A DNA stretch of 64,000 nt from Nocardioides sp. Root240 (GCF_001428825.1 NZ_LMIT01000002.1:327669-391668); one strand, 5' to 3'; positions 18,437 through 28,445 are shown, numbered from the stretch's first letter. The notes: generated by a model from the letters alone, not told the origin. A program made the numbers and translations.

Positions 18437-18469
18437 CGACGCGTCTCGAGACACGGAGGAGTCGCTGAC

Positions 18470-19657
18470 GTGACGGATGTTCCCGACTTCGAGCAGATGT
18501 GGCGCGACCTCGTGCCCATCGGCCGCTCGGCGTCCAGCGGAGGCTACTTCCGCCAGCCGTGGCACGCGGCCGAGCTCGAGCTCCGTGCGTGGTTCCGCGA
18601 GGCGGCCACCGCCCGCGGGCTGGAGCTCGAGGAGGACCCGTTCGGCAACCTGGTCGCGTGGTGGGGACCCGCCGGCGACTCCGGCAAGGTGCTGACCGGC
18701 TCCCACCTCGACTCCGTCCTCGACGGGGGTGCCTACGACGGCCCGCTCGGCGTCGTCTCCTCCTTCGCCGCGCTCGACCTGATGCGCGAGCGCGGCGTGG
18801 AGCCGAACCGGCGGCTCGGCGTCGCCGCCTTCGTCGAGGAGGAGGGCTCGCGCTTCGGCCGGGCCTGCCTCGGCTCGCGGCTCGCCACCGGTACGACGAC
18901 CTGGGACGGCGCCCGCGAGCTCACCGACCGCGACGGCGTGCGCCTGGGCGACGTGATCGAGGGCGGCGAGTCCCGGCTGCTCGAGGGCGTCGCGACGTAC
19001 GTCGAGCTCCACGTCGAGCAGGGCCGCGGCCTGATCGAGCGCGACGCCCCCGTCGGCGTCCACGACGCGATCTGGCCGCACGGCCGGTACCGGTACGACA
19101 TCGCCGGTCGCGCCGACCATGCGGGCACCACCCGCATGGAGGACCGCGCCGACCCGATGCTCACCTACGCGATGACCGCGCTCGCGGCCAACAAGCAGGC
19201 CCGGCTCTCGGGGCAGCGCGCGACGTTCGGCCGGATCGACGTCCGGCCCAACGGCACGAACGCGGTGCCCTCCCACGTCACCGGCTGGCTCGATGCCCGT
19301 GCCGAGTCCGACGCCGCGCTCTCCGCCCTGGTGGCGGAGATCGAGCGCCAGGCCACCGAGCGCGCGGGACGCGACGGCACCACCGTGACCGTGACCGCCG
19401 AGTCCGTCAGCGGCGAGGTCGCCTTCGATGTCGCGCTCCGCGACGAGCTCGCGGCCCGCCTCGGCGGCGTCCCCGTGCTGCCGACGCAGGCCGGGCACGA
19501 CGCCGGCATCCTGCAGGACGCCGGCATCGCGACCGCGATGCTCTTCGTCCGCAATCCGTCGGGGGTCTCGCACTCGCCGTACGAGACCGCGGAGATGGCC
19601 GACTGCCTCGCCGGCGTGGAGGCACTGGCCACCGCGCTCACCGGACTGGTGTCATGA
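18470..19657 (+). CDS. M20-family amidohydrolase (allantoate amidohydrolase-like) in hut operon
   Basis: 395 residues of the AtzC/allantoate amidohydrolase/N-carbamoyl amino acid hydrolase branch of M20. Metal-site motifs: GSHLDSVLDGGAYDGPLG (residues about 75-92), FVEEEGSRFG, and HAGTTRM. Start GTG 18470 follows a GGAGGAG site. It is coupled to hutF by ATGA. The operon makes N-formylglutamate through HutF but has no recognisable HutG, so this enzyme may act as the N-formylglutamate deformylase; that role is inferred from position. Confidence 0.88.
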   Translation: MTDVPDFEQMWRDLVPIGRSASSGGYFRQPWHAAELELRAWFREAATARGLELEEDPFGNLVAWWGPAGDSGKVLTGSHLDSVLDGGAYDGPLGVVSSFAALDLMRERGVEPNRRLGVAAFVEEEGSRFGRACLGSRLATGTTTWDGARELTDRDGVRLGDVIEGGESRLLEGVATYVELHVEQGRGLIERDAPVGVHDAIWPHGRYRYDIAGRADHAGTTRMEDRADPMLTYAMTALAANKQARLSGQRATFGRIDVRPNGTNAVPSHVTGWLDARAESDAALSALVAEIERQATERAGRDGTTVTVTAESVSGEVAFDVALRDELAARLGGVPVLPTQAGHDAGILQDAGIATAMLFVRNPSGVSHSPYETAEMADCLAGVEALATALTGLVS

Positions 19658-20907
19658 CGGCGTACCTGCTCGAGAAGGCGTGGGTCGACGGCGCTGTCCG
19701 CGAGGCGGTCCGGGTCGAGATCGAGGACGGCGTGTTCACCAGTGTCGAGCCCGACGCGAGGCGCACTGCCACCCCGCTGCGCGGCCTGACCCTGCCCGGC
19801 TTCGCGAACACCCACAGCCACGCCTTCCACCGCGCCCTCCGTGGCCGCACCCAGCGGGGGAGCGGCACGTTCTGGACCTGGCGCGAGCAGATGTACGACG
19901 CCGCCGCGCGGCTCGACCCCGACAACTACTTCGCCCTCGCGCGGGCCACCTACGCAGAGATGCTCGCGGCGGGGTACACCTCGGTGAGCGAGTTCCACTA
20001 CGTCCACCACCAGCCCGACGGCACGCCGTACGACGACCCGAACGCGCTGGGCCATGCCCTCGTCGCCGCTGCCGAGGCCACCGGCATCCGGCTCACGCTG
20101 CTCGACACCTGCTACCTCGCCGGGGGGATCGGCCAGCCGGTCGCCGGCAGCCAGGTGCGCTTCACCGACGGCGACGCCGACCGATGGGCCGAGCGGGTGG
20201 CGGCGATCCGGCACGACCGGGTCGGCGGCGCGATCCACTCGGTGCGAGCGGTCCCGCGCGAGCAGATGCCGACCGTCGTCGCGGCGCTGCGGGGACGCCC
20301 CCTGCACGCCCACGTGTCCGAGCAGCCCGCCGAGAACGAGGCCTGCCTGGCGGCGTACGGCCTGACGCCGACCGGCGTCCTCGCCGAGGCCGGCGCGCTC
20401 GGCCCCGACGCCACCGCCGTGCACGCGACCCACCTGACCGACGCCGACATCGCACTGCTCGCCGCCACCGACACCGAGGTCAGCCTCTGCCCGACCACCG
20501 AGCGCGACCTCGGCGACGGCATCGGGCCGGCCCGCCAGCTCGCCGACGCGGGCGTGCGGATCACCATCGGCAGCGACAGCCAAGCGGTGGTGGACCCCTT
20601 CGAGGAGGTGCGCGCCTGGGAGATGGACGAGCGGCTCGGCTCGATCTCGCGCGGTCGCTTCTCCGCTTCGGACCTGCTGGCGCGGACCACCGGCCGGATC
20701 GCCGTCGGCGAGCCCGGCGACCTGGTCACGATCGACCTCGCGAGTCCGCGGACCGCCGGCACCGGCGCCGACGAGCACACCGCGGTGTTCGCCGCGACCT
20801 CGGCCGACGTGACCCATGTCGTCGCGGGCGGACGCCCGGTCTTCGACGGCGACCACGCGCGGATCGGTCGCGATCTCGGGGCCGCGATCGACGGTGTCTG
20901 GCGATGA
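19654..20907 (+). CDS. hutF: Formimidoylglutamate deiminase
   Basis: 417 residues, amidohydrolase superfamily. Converts N-formimino-L-glutamate to N-formyl-L-glutamate and ammonia. Visible: metal-binding HSHAFHRALRG near residue 52, TFWTWREQMY, HAHVSEQ and GSDSQ. ATGA overlap with the M20 gene. This branch of histidine degradation needs a deformylase for the last step. Confidence 0.93.
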   Translation: MTAYLLEKAWVDGAVREAVRVEIEDGVFTSVEPDARRTATPLRGLTLPGFANTHSHAFHRALRGRTQRGSGTFWTWREQMYDAAARLDPDNYFALARATYAEMLAAGYTSVSEFHYVHHQPDGTPYDDPNALGHALVAAAEATGIRLTLLDTCYLAGGIGQPVAGSQVRFTDGDADRWAERVAAIRHDRVGGAIHSVRAVPREQMPTVVAALRGRPLHAHVSEQPAENEACLAAYGLTPTGVLAEAGALGPDATAVHATHLTDADIALLAATDTEVSLCPTTERDLGDGIGPARQLADAGVRITIGSDSQAVVDPFEEVRAWEMDERLGSISRGRFSASDLLARTTGRIAVGEPGDLVTIDLASPRTAGTGADEHTAVFAATSADVTHVVAGGRPVFDGDHARIGRDLGAAIDGVWR

Positions 20908-20954
20908 TCCCGGGTTATGTTCTTGGTGACCTCTCGCTCGGAAGGGACACCACC

Positions 20955-22010
20955 ATGACCAGCAGGACCACTCGACGTACCCTCGCGGCGCTCGGCCTCG
21001 CCGCCGCCGTCACGGGCACCGCCCTCGTCGCCGCCCCGCCCGCGCAGGCTGCAGGGACGATCACCGTCACCTTCCGCCACGGCGCGCTGACCGTGGCGGG
21101 CAACGACAGCGCCAACCGCATCGAGCTGGTGCGCAGGGCCAGCGGCCGGATCGTCGTGAGGGCCGACTCCCGGATCGTGCACCGCGGCGGCGTGCCGACG
21201 GTGCGCAACGTCGAGGTCATCCGGGTCTCGACCTACGGCGGCAACGACGTGGTGCGGATCCGGCCCGGGCTTCGCGGGGTCACGGTCTCCGCCGGCAACG
21301 GCGCCGACCGGGTGGTCGGCGGCAGCGGTGCCGACGAGCTGCGCGGTGGCACCGGCAACGATGCCCTCTTCGGCGGTGGCGGCAACGACACCCTCCTCGG
21401 GGCGACGGGGAACGACCGCCTCGAGGGGCAGGGAGGCCATGACCGCGTCCTCGGCGACGGCGGCGACGACGTCCTGGCCGCGCACGCCGGGCGGGACATC
21501 CTGCGGGGTGGCACCGGCGACGACGCCTACCACTTCGACGGCGCCCTGGCCGGCCGACACCTCCTCGTCGAGCAGGCTGGCGAGGGCACCGACGAGGTCC
21601 GCTTCTTCGGCCCGACCGGGATCACCCTCGACCTGTCCGCGACGACCTACCAGCAGGCGAGCGCGGCACTGTCGGTCCGTCTGTCGTCGGGTGGGGCGTT
21701 CGAGAACCTGCACGGCGGCTGGGGCGACGACACGCTCACGGGCAACGCCCTGGCCAACGAGCTCAACGGCGGTGAGGGCAAAGCCCTGCTCACCGGTGGT
21801 GCCGGTGCCGACCTGATCGTCGCTGGTGACGGTGGCGACTTCGGCATCCACACCCTGGCGGACTTCGCCGACGAGGACGCGATCGACCTCGTCACCGGCT
21901 TCGTCAGCAGCGGGATGGGCACGTCCTTCGTCGTCGTCACCACCGACGACCACGACCTGGGGGCGTTCGACGGCGGCTCCCACATGTTCGTTCCTGCCGA
22001 CTTCCTCTGA
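20955..22010 (+). CDS. Exported RTX/haemolysin-type calcium-binding repeat protein
   Basis: 351 residues. Sec signal peptide (about 1-33, ending PPAQAA). Residues about 95-190 hold Gly/Asp-rich nonapeptide repeats ([17 protein letters not shown] and similar) that would form a calcium-binding parallel beta-roll, with a second small group ([11 protein letters not shown]) near residue 255. It separates hutF from hutI, and nothing suggests a role in histidine use. TATGTT at 20917-20922 may give it its own promoter. Function unknown. Confidence 0.85.
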   Translation: MTSRTTRRTLAALGLAAAVTGTALVAAPPAQAAGTITVTFRHGALTVAGNDSANRIELVRRASGRIVVRADSRIVHRGGVPTVRNVEVIRVSTYGGNDVVRIRPGLRGVTVSAGNGADRVVGGSGADELRGGTGNDALFGGGGNDTLLGATGNDRLEGQGGHDRVLGDGGDDVLAAHAGRDILRGGTGDDAYHFDGALAGRHLLVEQAGEGTDEVRFFGPTGITLDLSATTYQQASAALSVRLSSGGAFENLHGGWGDDTLTGNALANELNGGEGKALLTGGAGADLIVAGDGGDFGIHTLADFADEDAIDLVTGFVSSGMGTSFVVVTTDDHDLGAFDGGSHMFVPADFL

Positions 22011-22020
22011 GAGAGACCAC

Positions 22021-23175
22021 ATGACGAGCCCGACGACCCTGCTGACCAACATCGGTGAGCTCGTCACCAACGACCCCGAGCTCGGCCTGCGCGCCGACGC
22101 CGCCCTCCTCCTCGAGGACGGCGTCGTGGCGTGGGTCGGCTCGGCGGCCGACGCACCGGCCGCCGACGAGGTCGTCGACGCCGCGGGCCGGGCGGTGATC
22201 CCCGGCTTCGTCGACAGCCACAGCCACCTGGTGTTCGCGGGCGACCGTGCCCAGGAGTTCCGCGCCCGCATGGCCGGGGAGTCGTACGCCGCCGGCGGCA
22301 TCCGCACCACCGTCGCCGCCACCCGTGCGGCCTCCGACGAGGAGCTCGCCGCGGGCGTCGCGCGGCACGTCGACGAGATGCGCCGGCAGGGTACGACGAC
22401 CGTCGAGATCAAGTCCGGCTACGGGCTCTCCGTCGACGACGAGTCCCGCTCGCTGCGGATCGCCCGCGGGTTCACCGACGAGACCACCTTCCTCGGCGCG
22501 CACGTGGTCCCGCCGGAGTACGCCGACGACCCGGCCGGCTACGTCGACCTGGTGACCGGTCCGATGCTGGCCGCCGCGGCGCCGTACGCCCGATGGATCG
22601 ACGTGTTCTGCGAGGACGGCGCGTTCGACGCCGACCAGGCCCGCACCATCCTCGCGGCAGGGGCGGCCGCCGGCCTGCGGGGGCGGCTGCACGCCAACCA
22701 GCTGGGGGAGGGGCCCGGCGTCCAGCTGGCCGCCGAGCTCGGCCTGACCGCCGTCGACCACTGCACCTACCTCTCCGACGCCGACGTGCACGCCCTCCGT
22801 GAGGCGGGCACCGTCGCCACCCTGCTGCCCGGCGTGGAGTTCAGCACCCGCCAGCCGTACCCTTCGGGCCGCCGGCTGATCGACGCCGGCGTGACGGTGG
22901 CGCTCGCGAGCGACTGCAACCCCGGCTCCTGCTACACCAGCTCGCTGCCCTTCTGCATCGCCCTGGCGGTGCGAGAGATGGGCATGACGCCGGCCGAGGC
23001 CGTGTGGGCCGCCACCGCGGGTGGCGCGCAGGCGCTGGGGCGCACCGACGTCGGCGTGCTCGCACCGGGCAAGCGGGCCGACCTGGTCCTGCTCGACGCG
23101 CCGTCGCACCTGCACCTGGCCTACCGGCCCGGCGTCCCGATCATCGCCCGGACCTGGAGGGCCGGCGTCTCCTAG
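22021..23175 (+). CDS. hutI: Imidazolonepropionase
   Basis: 384 residues. Hydrolyses imidazolone-5-propionate to N-formimino-L-glutamate. Motifs: [16 protein letters not shown] (metal ligands), [14 protein letters not shown] and ASDCNPGS. It starts 10 bp after the RTX gene. The product feeds HutF, so it belongs functionally with the interrupted hut operon. Confidence 0.95.
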   Translation: MTSPTTLLTNIGELVTNDPELGLRADAALLLEDGVVAWVGSAADAPAADEVVDAAGRAVIPGFVDSHSHLVFAGDRAQEFRARMAGESYAAGGIRTTVAATRAASDEELAAGVARHVDEMRRQGTTTVEIKSGYGLSVDDESRSLRIARGFTDETTFLGAHVVPPEYADDPAGYVDLVTGPMLAAAAPYARWIDVFCEDGAFDADQARTILAAGAAAGLRGRLHANQLGEGPGVQLAAELGLTAVDHCTYLSDADVHALREAGTVATLLPGVEFSTRQPYPSGRRLIDAGVTVALASDCNPGSCYTSSLPFCIALAVREMGMTPAEAVWAATAGGAQALGRTDVGVLAPGKRADLVLLDAPSHLHLAYRPGVPIIARTWRAGVS

Positions 23176-23184
23176 ACTCGAGGC

Positions 23185-23727
23185 ATGAGCCGCAAGCGCA
23201 CGATCGGCCTGTCGCTCGGCGGGCTCCTCGTCGTGCTGCTGGTCGCCGCGCTGCCGGTCTTCCAGCCATGGCTGCTGTTGGTCGACGACGAGGTCCACGA
23301 GAGCGACGACCCCAGCCGGGTCGTCGGTACGGCGAGTGCCGGGCTCTCCGACACCGCCGTCCCGTCGGCGTCCGGCACCGCCCGCACGCGCGTGGCGCTG
23401 GCGTCCGCCGCTTTCGTCGACGCCGAGCACGGCACGACCGGGCGCGCGACGGTCTACCGGCGCAGCGACGGCAGCCGGTTCCTGCGGCTCGACGACCTCG
23501 ACACCTCGAACGGGCCGGACCTCCACGTCTGGCTCACGGACCAGCCGAGCGGCGGCTCCTGGGGCAGCTACGACGACGGCCGGTACGTCCGCCTCGGCCC
23601 GCTCAAGGGAAACCGGGGGAGCCAGTCGTACGAGATTCCCGGCCGGGCGGACCTGCGGCCGATGAGGTCGGTCGTGATCTGGTGCGACCGGTTCAACGTC
23701 GCGTTCGGGACGGCCGCAATCGGCTGA
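23185..23727 (+). CDS. DM13-domain membrane-anchored protein
   Basis: 180 residues: an N-terminal membrane helix (about 6-32) and a DM13 domain (about 75-178) recognised by LRLDDLDTSNGPDLHVWL and a late conserved Cys (VVIWCDRFNVAFG). DM13 domains are proposed to take part in extracytoplasmic redox or copper-linked processes. TAGACT ends 6 nt before the ATG and includes the hutI stop codon, so a separate leaderless transcript is possible. Confidence 0.87.
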   Translation: MSRKRTIGLSLGGLLVVLLVAALPVFQPWLLLVDDEVHESDDPSRVVGTASAGLSDTAVPSASGTARTRVALASAAFVDAEHGTTGRATVYRRSDGSRFLRLDDLDTSNGPDLHVWLTDQPSGGSWGSYDDGRYVRLGPLKGNRGSQSYEIPGRADLRPMRSVVIWCDRFNVAFGTAAIG

Positions 23728-23757
23728 GGTCCGACACGCCTGGGGGAGACTGTCGCC

Positions 23758-24729
23758 GTGCAGCACCTGCGGATCACCTCGCCCCGTGACCTCACCCCGG
23801 CCGTCGTCGACCTGCTGCGCCAGGATCCCGCGGTCACCGCGCTGACGTGCGTGCCGGGTGCCGCGCTCGTCCCCGAGGGCGACCTGGTCGAGGCGGACCT
23901 GCCGCGCGAGGCGGTCAACGAAGTGGTGGACGCGCTGCGCGCGATCGGCGTCCAGCACGAGGGCGCGCTCCACGTCGTACCGGTGGCGACCTGGGTGTCG
24001 CGGCCCGCCCACGAGGCGGAGAAGCAGACGCCCGGGTCGTCGACCGACGCCGTGGTCTGGGCGGAGGTGACCCAGCGCGCTTTCGACGAGTCCGAGCTGA
24101 ACTGGACCTACCTGACCTTCATGACGCTGGCGACCCTGATCGCGAGCATCGCGATCGTCCTCGACTCGCAGGTGCTGGTGATCGGGGCGATGGTCCTGGG
24201 GCCGGAGTTCGTCCCCGTCGCGGCCCTCGGCCTCGCCCTCGTACGACGCCGACCCGCGCTGCTGCGCCACGCCGGCCGCGCGCTGGTGGTCGGGTTCGCG
24301 GTCGCGATCGCGACCGCGACCCTCGCCGCCCTGGCCGCGCGCGGGCTGGGCTGGGTCACCGTCGACCAGGTGACCGCGCCGCGGCCGGCGACGGCGTTCA
24401 TCTACAGCCCCGACAAGTGGTCCTTCATCGTGGCGGTGATCGCGGCGGCTGCCGGCGCGCTGTCGTTGACCTCGGGCAAGGTGGGCGGCCTGTCCGGTGT
24501 CTTCATCTCGGTGACCACGATCCCGGCGGCGGGCAATGTCGCGCTGGGCCTCGCGTTCGGCGTACCGGACGAGGTGCGTGGGAGCGCCCTGCAGCTCCTC
24601 CTGAACGTCGCCGGCATGGCGGCTGCGGGCTGGCTGACGCTGGCCTTCCAGCAGGCCGTGTGGAGCCGCGCGTCGGCGCGCCGGGCCCGGCTGGTCGCCC
24701 GCCTGCGCCGCCAACCCGGTGCGGAGTGA
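23758..24729 (+). CDS. DUF389 membrane protein
   Basis: 323 residues, GTG start. A small N-terminal alpha/beta domain (about 1-85) precedes about six membrane helices beginning with [20 protein letters not shown], the DUF389 (TIGR00341-like) pattern. Function unknown. GAGACT lies 6 nt before the GTG. Confidence 0.87.
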   Translation: MQHLRITSPRDLTPAVVDLLRQDPAVTALTCVPGAALVPEGDLVEADLPREAVNEVVDALRAIGVQHEGALHVVPVATWVSRPAHEAEKQTPGSSTDAVVWAEVTQRAFDESELNWTYLTFMTLATLIASIAIVLDSQVLVIGAMVLGPEFVPVAALGLALVRRRPALLRHAGRALVVGFAVAIATATLAALAARGLGWVTVDQVTAPRPATAFIYSPDKWSFIVAVIAAAAGALSLTSGKVGGLSGVFISVTTIPAAGNVALGLAFGVPDEVRGSALQLLLNVAGMAAAGWLTLAFQQAVWSRASARRARLVARLRRQPGAE

Positions 24730-24742
24730 CTACGGTTCGGGC

Positions 24743-24994
24743 ATGGAGCAGGACGAGGACCACCGCGCGCAGCTCGACCGGCTGCGCTTCGTGCAGGCCG
24801 TCGCGGAGAACGCCACCCAGGTGATCGCGTTGATCACCCGCGCGCGTACCGTCGACGAGGCGGTCGTCGCGGTGTCCCGGCTGCTCGACGTCGACGAGGT
24901 CACCGTGATGTCGGGGCTCGCGCAGTTCAACCTGCTCGCGCTGACCGGGCCGGCGACGGAGCGCCGGGCGGAGCTGCTCGCCGAACCCTCCTGA
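24743..24994 (+). CDS. Small protein resembling part of the GyrA/ParC tower-coiled-coil region
   Basis: 83 residues. The sequence RLRFVQAVAENATQVIALI, followed by ART-DEAV and a final FNLLALTGPATERRAEL, follows the order of the GyrA segment that reads roughly HILEAL-NIDEVIxLIR-AxTxxEA and ends LRLxxLTGLExxKL. It is far too short to be a topoisomerase. It could bind gyrase or DNA, or simply share the fold. TACGGT 6 nt before the ATG. Confidence 0.65.
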   Translation: MEQDEDHRAQLDRLRFVQAVAENATQVIALITRARTVDEAVVAVSRLLDVDEVTVMSGLAQFNLLALTGPATERRAELLAEPS

Positions 24995-25079
24995 CCCCTC
25001 ATCCGATCTGGCAGTGCTTCGACGGGCGGTGGCCGTAAATCCCTCGTCCGACGGGGGTTCTGGCCACGAGGATGGACCC

Positions 25080-25628
25080 ATGAGCACCGAGCACGCGTCC
25101 CCGATCGAGCCCGACACCAAGGACTGGACCTGGGTGCTCGACGAGACCTGCGCCGAGTGCGGGTTCGACGCCGCGACCGTCGGCCGCTCCTCGATCGCCG
25201 GTGCGATCCGCGACAACGCCGCCTTCTGGGCGCGCGCCCTCGGTGACCCGCGCGCCGGCACGCGGCCGGAGCCGGCGGTGTGGTCGCCGACCGAGTACGG
25301 CTGCCACGTGCGCGACGTGCACCGCGTCTTCGCCGGCCGGGTCGAGCAGATGCTCACCGACGACGACCCGCTCTTCGCGAACTGGGACCAGGACGAGACC
25401 GCCGCGACGCAGCGCTACGACCTGCAGGAGGCGGCGGGCGTCGTACCGGACCTGGTGGCGGCGGCCGAGGTCGCCGCGGGCTGGTACGACGGCGTCGCCG
25501 ACGACCAGTGGTCGCGGCCGGGTCGACGCAGCAACGGCAGCGTCTTCACGGTCGAGACCCTCGGGCGCTACCACCTGCACGACCTGGTGCACCACCGCTG
25601 GGACGTGCGTTGGATCATGGGGGAGTGA
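25080..25628 (+). CDS. DinB-like/mycothiol-fold protein
   Basis: 182 residues of the DinB superfamily four-helix fold with conserved His ligands (GCHVRDVHRVF and LHDLVHHRWDVRWI). ATG 25080 was chosen from the family's usual N-terminus; upstream codons add an unlikely low-complexity tail. It is followed by DUF3046 with a GTGA overlap. Substrate unknown. Confidence 0.82.
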   Translation: MSTEHASPIEPDTKDWTWVLDETCAECGFDAATVGRSSIAGAIRDNAAFWARALGDPRAGTRPEPAVWSPTEYGCHVRDVHRVFAGRVEQMLTDDDPLFANWDQDETAATQRYDLQEAAGVVPDLVAAAEVAAGWYDGVADDQWSRPGRRSNGSVFTVETLGRYHLHDLVHHRWDVRWIMGE

Positions 25629-25819
25629 GGCACACGGAGCTCTGGGCGCGGATGGACCACCACCTGGGGTCCGGCTACGCGCGGGTGTGGGCCACGCAGT
25701 ACGTCATGGGCGAGCTCGGGGGCCGCACCACGCAGGAGGCACTCGACGCGGGGTTCGCCCCCAAGGAGGTCTGGCGCGCGGTGTGGGCGGCGCTGGATCT
25801 CCCGGCGAGCGAGCGGTGA
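25625..25819 (+). CDS. DUF3046 protein
   Basis: 64 residues (GTG start; VRHTELWARMDHHLGSGYA, then APKEVWRAVWAALDLP). DUF3046 proteins are small, actinobacteria-specific and typically encoded just upstream of recA, as here. Function unknown. GTGA overlaps at both ends couple it to the DinB-like and MFS genes. Confidence 0.9.
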   Translation: MRHTELWARMDHHLGSGYARVWATQYVMGELGGRTTQEALDAGFAPKEVWRAVWAALDLPASER

Positions 25820-27078
25820 ACGCCCAGCGTCGTACCGTCCGCGTCCTCGTCCTGACCCAGGCGGTCGGTGCCGTCGGCATCACCATCGGCATCGCGACCG
25901 CATCCCTGCTGGCGCGCGACCTGTCGGGCTCGGAGACGTTGTCCGGCCTCGCGCAGACCGCGCAGGTGCTGGGCGCGGCGGTGATCTCGTTCCTGCTGGC
26001 GCCGTTGATGGCACGGCGTGGCCGGCGGGCCGGCCTGATGACGGGCTACCTCGTCGGCGCGGGCGGTGGGCTGACCGCCGTCCTCGCCGGTGTCGTCGGC
26101 TCGATGCCGTTGCTCCTCGTCGGCGCCGTGATGCTCGGCGCCGGTACGGCGGCCAACAGCGCCGCCCGGTACGCCGCCACCGACCTCGCCACCGACGAGA
26201 CCCGCGCGCGCTCGCTGTCGCTCGTCGTGTGGGCCACCACGATCGGCGCGGTCGCCGGCCCGAACCTCACCGGCCCGGCCGGCTCCTTCGCCGACGCCGT
26301 CGACATCCCCGAGCTGACCGGCCCGTTCGCGCTCGGCGCGATCGGCATGCTCGCCGCCGCACTGGTGGTGGCGCTGCTGCTCCGCCCGGACCCGCTGCTG
26401 CTGGCGCAGTCCCTCGCCGCGGCCGACGAGGAGGCCGGCCTGCGGCCTCCTGCGGTGGTGCGGGGCGGCTCGTCCTGGGCCCGCGCGGTGGCCGCGATCA
26501 GGGAGCGACCGGTCCTCGGGTACGCCATCGGAGGTCTGGCGCTGACCCACGCGACGATGGTCGGGGTGATGGTGATGACGCCGCTGCACATGGAGCACGG
26601 TGGCTCCGGCCTCGAGGTCATCGGCATCGTGATCAGCGTCCACGTGCTCGGCATGTTCGCCTTTTCCCCGGTCGTCGGCCTGCTCGCCGACCGCTTCGGC
26701 CGACCACCGGTGCTGGGGGCCGGGGGAGCGACCCTGCTGGTCGCGCTCCTGCTCTGCGCGTCCGCACCCACCGGGATGTCGTGGCAGGTGACCGCCGGGC
26801 TGTTCCTGCTCGGTCTCGGCTGGTCGCTGGCGATGGTGTCGGCCTCGACGATGGTGGCCGAGCACGCCCCGCTCGAGGCCCGGACCGACGTCCAGGGCGC
26901 GTCCGACCTGGTGATGGGCCTGACCGCCGCGGCTGCCGGCGCGCTCGCCGGGGTGATCGTCGGCATCGCCGACTACCCGGCCCTGGCCCTCGCCAGCCTG
27001 CTCCTCGTCGTGGGGGTGCTGGGAGCGGCGGCGCGCGCGGCCGCAGCAACCGCGGCGACACGCCGGGCCACCGCCTGA
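25816..27078 (+). CDS. Major facilitator superfamily transporter
   Basis: 420 residues, about 12 membrane helices, with LADRFGRPPVLG at the second-half MFS motif. GTG start overlaps the DUF3046 stop. The substrate is unknown. It precedes recA by 186 bp, but recA has its own damage-responsive promoters. Confidence 0.88.
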   Translation: MNAQRRTVRVLVLTQAVGAVGITIGIATASLLARDLSGSETLSGLAQTAQVLGAAVISFLLAPLMARRGRRAGLMTGYLVGAGGGLTAVLAGVVGSMPLLLVGAVMLGAGTAANSAARYAATDLATDETRARSLSLVVWATTIGAVAGPNLTGPAGSFADAVDIPELTGPFALGAIGMLAAALVVALLLRPDPLLLAQSLAAADEEAGLRPPAVVRGGSSWARAVAAIRERPVLGYAIGGLALTHATMVGVMVMTPLHMEHGGSGLEVIGIVISVHVLGMFAFSPVVGLLADRFGRPPVLGAGGATLLVALLLCASAPTGMSWQVTAGLFLLGLGWSLAMVSASTMVAEHAPLEARTDVQGASDLVMGLTAAAAGALAGVIVGIADYPALALASLLLVVGVLGAAARAAAATAATRRATA

Positions 27079-27085
27079 CCCACTT

Positions 27086-27099
27086 CGAACACGTGTTCG
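27086..27099 (+). promoter_or_regulatory. LexA (SOS) box upstream of recA
   Basis: CGAACACGTGTTCG is a perfect 14-bp palindrome matching the actinobacterial LexA box CGAAC-N4-GTTCG. TAACGT (27102-27107), a possible -10, follows directly, so LexA bound here would block the promoter. Confidence 0.9.
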
Positions 27100-27198
27100 G
27101 CTAACGTCTGTCCCACGACGGCCGGGACCATCCCGCCCCCGTCCACAGGTACGACGCCGGGACGACTCGTCCACAACGCCGACACGACTGACCAGGTT

Positions 27199-27221
27199 GT
27201 GTCGGGAGGCCGCCCTAGCGT
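27199..27221 (+). promoter_or_regulatory. RecA-NDp/PafBC-type promoter of recA
   Basis: GTGTCGGGA, eight bases, then TAGCGT. This fits the mycobacterial LexA-independent damage promoter (tTGTCRgtg-N8-TAnnnT), which is activated by PafBC. It is about 45 bp upstream of the recA ATG, downstream of the LexA-controlled promoter, the same two-promoter order as in mycobacterial recA. Confidence 0.7.
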
Positions 27222-27264
27222 CGCCGACGTACCTGGCCCACACGAGACGAAGGACGGTAGGCAC

Positions 27265-28317
27265 ATGGCTGGAGATGACCGCAACAAGGCGCTCGAGACG
27301 GCGCTGCTCAACATCGAGAAGCAGTACGGCAAGGGCTCGGTGATGCGACTCGGCGACGACTCGCGCGCCCCGCTCGACGTGATCCCCACCGGAGCCATCG
27401 CTCTCGACGTGGCCCTCGGCATCGGCGGCCTCCCGCGCGGCCGGGTCGTGGAGATCTACGGTCCCGAGTCGAGTGGTAAGACCACGGTCGCCCTGCACGC
27501 GGTGGCCAGCGCCCAGGCCGCCGGCGGCATCGTGGCCTTCATCGACGCCGAGCACGCGCTCGACCCCGACTACGCCAAGGCCCTCGGCGTCGACACCGAC
27601 GCCCTCCTGGTCTCCCAGCCCGACTCCGGTGAGCAGGCCCTCGAGATCGCCGACATGCTGATCCGCTCCGGCGCGCTCGACCTGATCGTCATCGACTCCG
27701 TCGCCGCGCTCGTGCCCCGTGCCGAGATCGAGGGCGAGATGGGCGACAGCCACGTCGGCCTCCAGGCCCGCCTCATGTCGCAGGCCCTCCGCAAGATGAC
27801 CGGTGCCCTCAACCAGTCCAAGACGACCGCGATCTTCATCAACCAGCTCCGCGAGAAGATCGGCGTCATGTTCGGCTCGCCCGAGACCACCACCGGTGGT
27901 CGCGCGCTGAAGTTCTACTCCTCCGTGCGTCTCGACGTGCGCCGCATCGAGACCCTCAAGGACGGCACCGACATGGTCGGCAACCGCACCCGGGTCAAGG
28001 TCGTGAAGAACAAGGTCGCCCCGCCGTTCAAGCAGGCCGAGTTCGACATCATGTACGGCAAGGGCATCTCCCGCGAGGGCGGCCTGATCGACGTGGGCGT
28101 CGAGGCCGGCCTGGTCCGCAAGGCCGGCGCTTGGTACACCTACGAGGGCGACCAGCTCGGCCAGGGCAAGGAGAACGCCCGCACCTTCCTCAAGGACAAC
28201 CCCGACCTGGCCAACGAGCTGGAGAAGAAGATCCTCGAGAAGCTCGGCGTCACCCCCACCGTCGACGGCGACTTCAACGACCTCTCCGACGACCCGATCG
28301 GCGTCGACTCCTTCTGA
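27265..28317 (+). CDS. recA: Recombinase RecA
   Basis: 350 residues with the canonical N-terminus ([20 protein letters not shown]), Walker A GPESSGKT near residue 70, and L1/L2 loop region [17 protein letters not shown]. Full length, no intein. ATG 27265 with AAGGACGG upstream. Strand exchange and LexA co-protease. Expression is likely controlled both by LexA and by a PafBC-type promoter. Confidence 0.98.
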   Translation: MAGDDRNKALETALLNIEKQYGKGSVMRLGDDSRAPLDVIPTGAIALDVALGIGGLPRGRVVEIYGPESSGKTTVALHAVASAQAAGGIVAFIDAEHALDPDYAKALGVDTDALLVSQPDSGEQALEIADMLIRSGALDLIVIDSVAALVPRAEIEGEMGDSHVGLQARLMSQALRKMTGALNQSKTTAIFINQLREKIGVMFGSPETTTGGRALKFYSSVRLDVRRIETLKDGTDMVGNRTRVKVVKNKVAPPFKQAEFDIMYGKGISREGGLIDVGVEAGLVRKAGAWYTYEGDQLGQGKENARTFLKDNPDLANELEKKILEKLGVTPTVDGDFNDLSDDPIGVDSF

Positions 28318-28445
28318 GTTGAAGGGGCCGAGCGTGTCGCTCGTTCCTCGCGCCACGCTGCCGGCCCGCGGTCGCGTTGCGTAGGAAGCGGGTTGGCACG
28401 GCGGCAAGCCGACACTGAAGGGCGGGGCGGATCCCGCACCCCACC

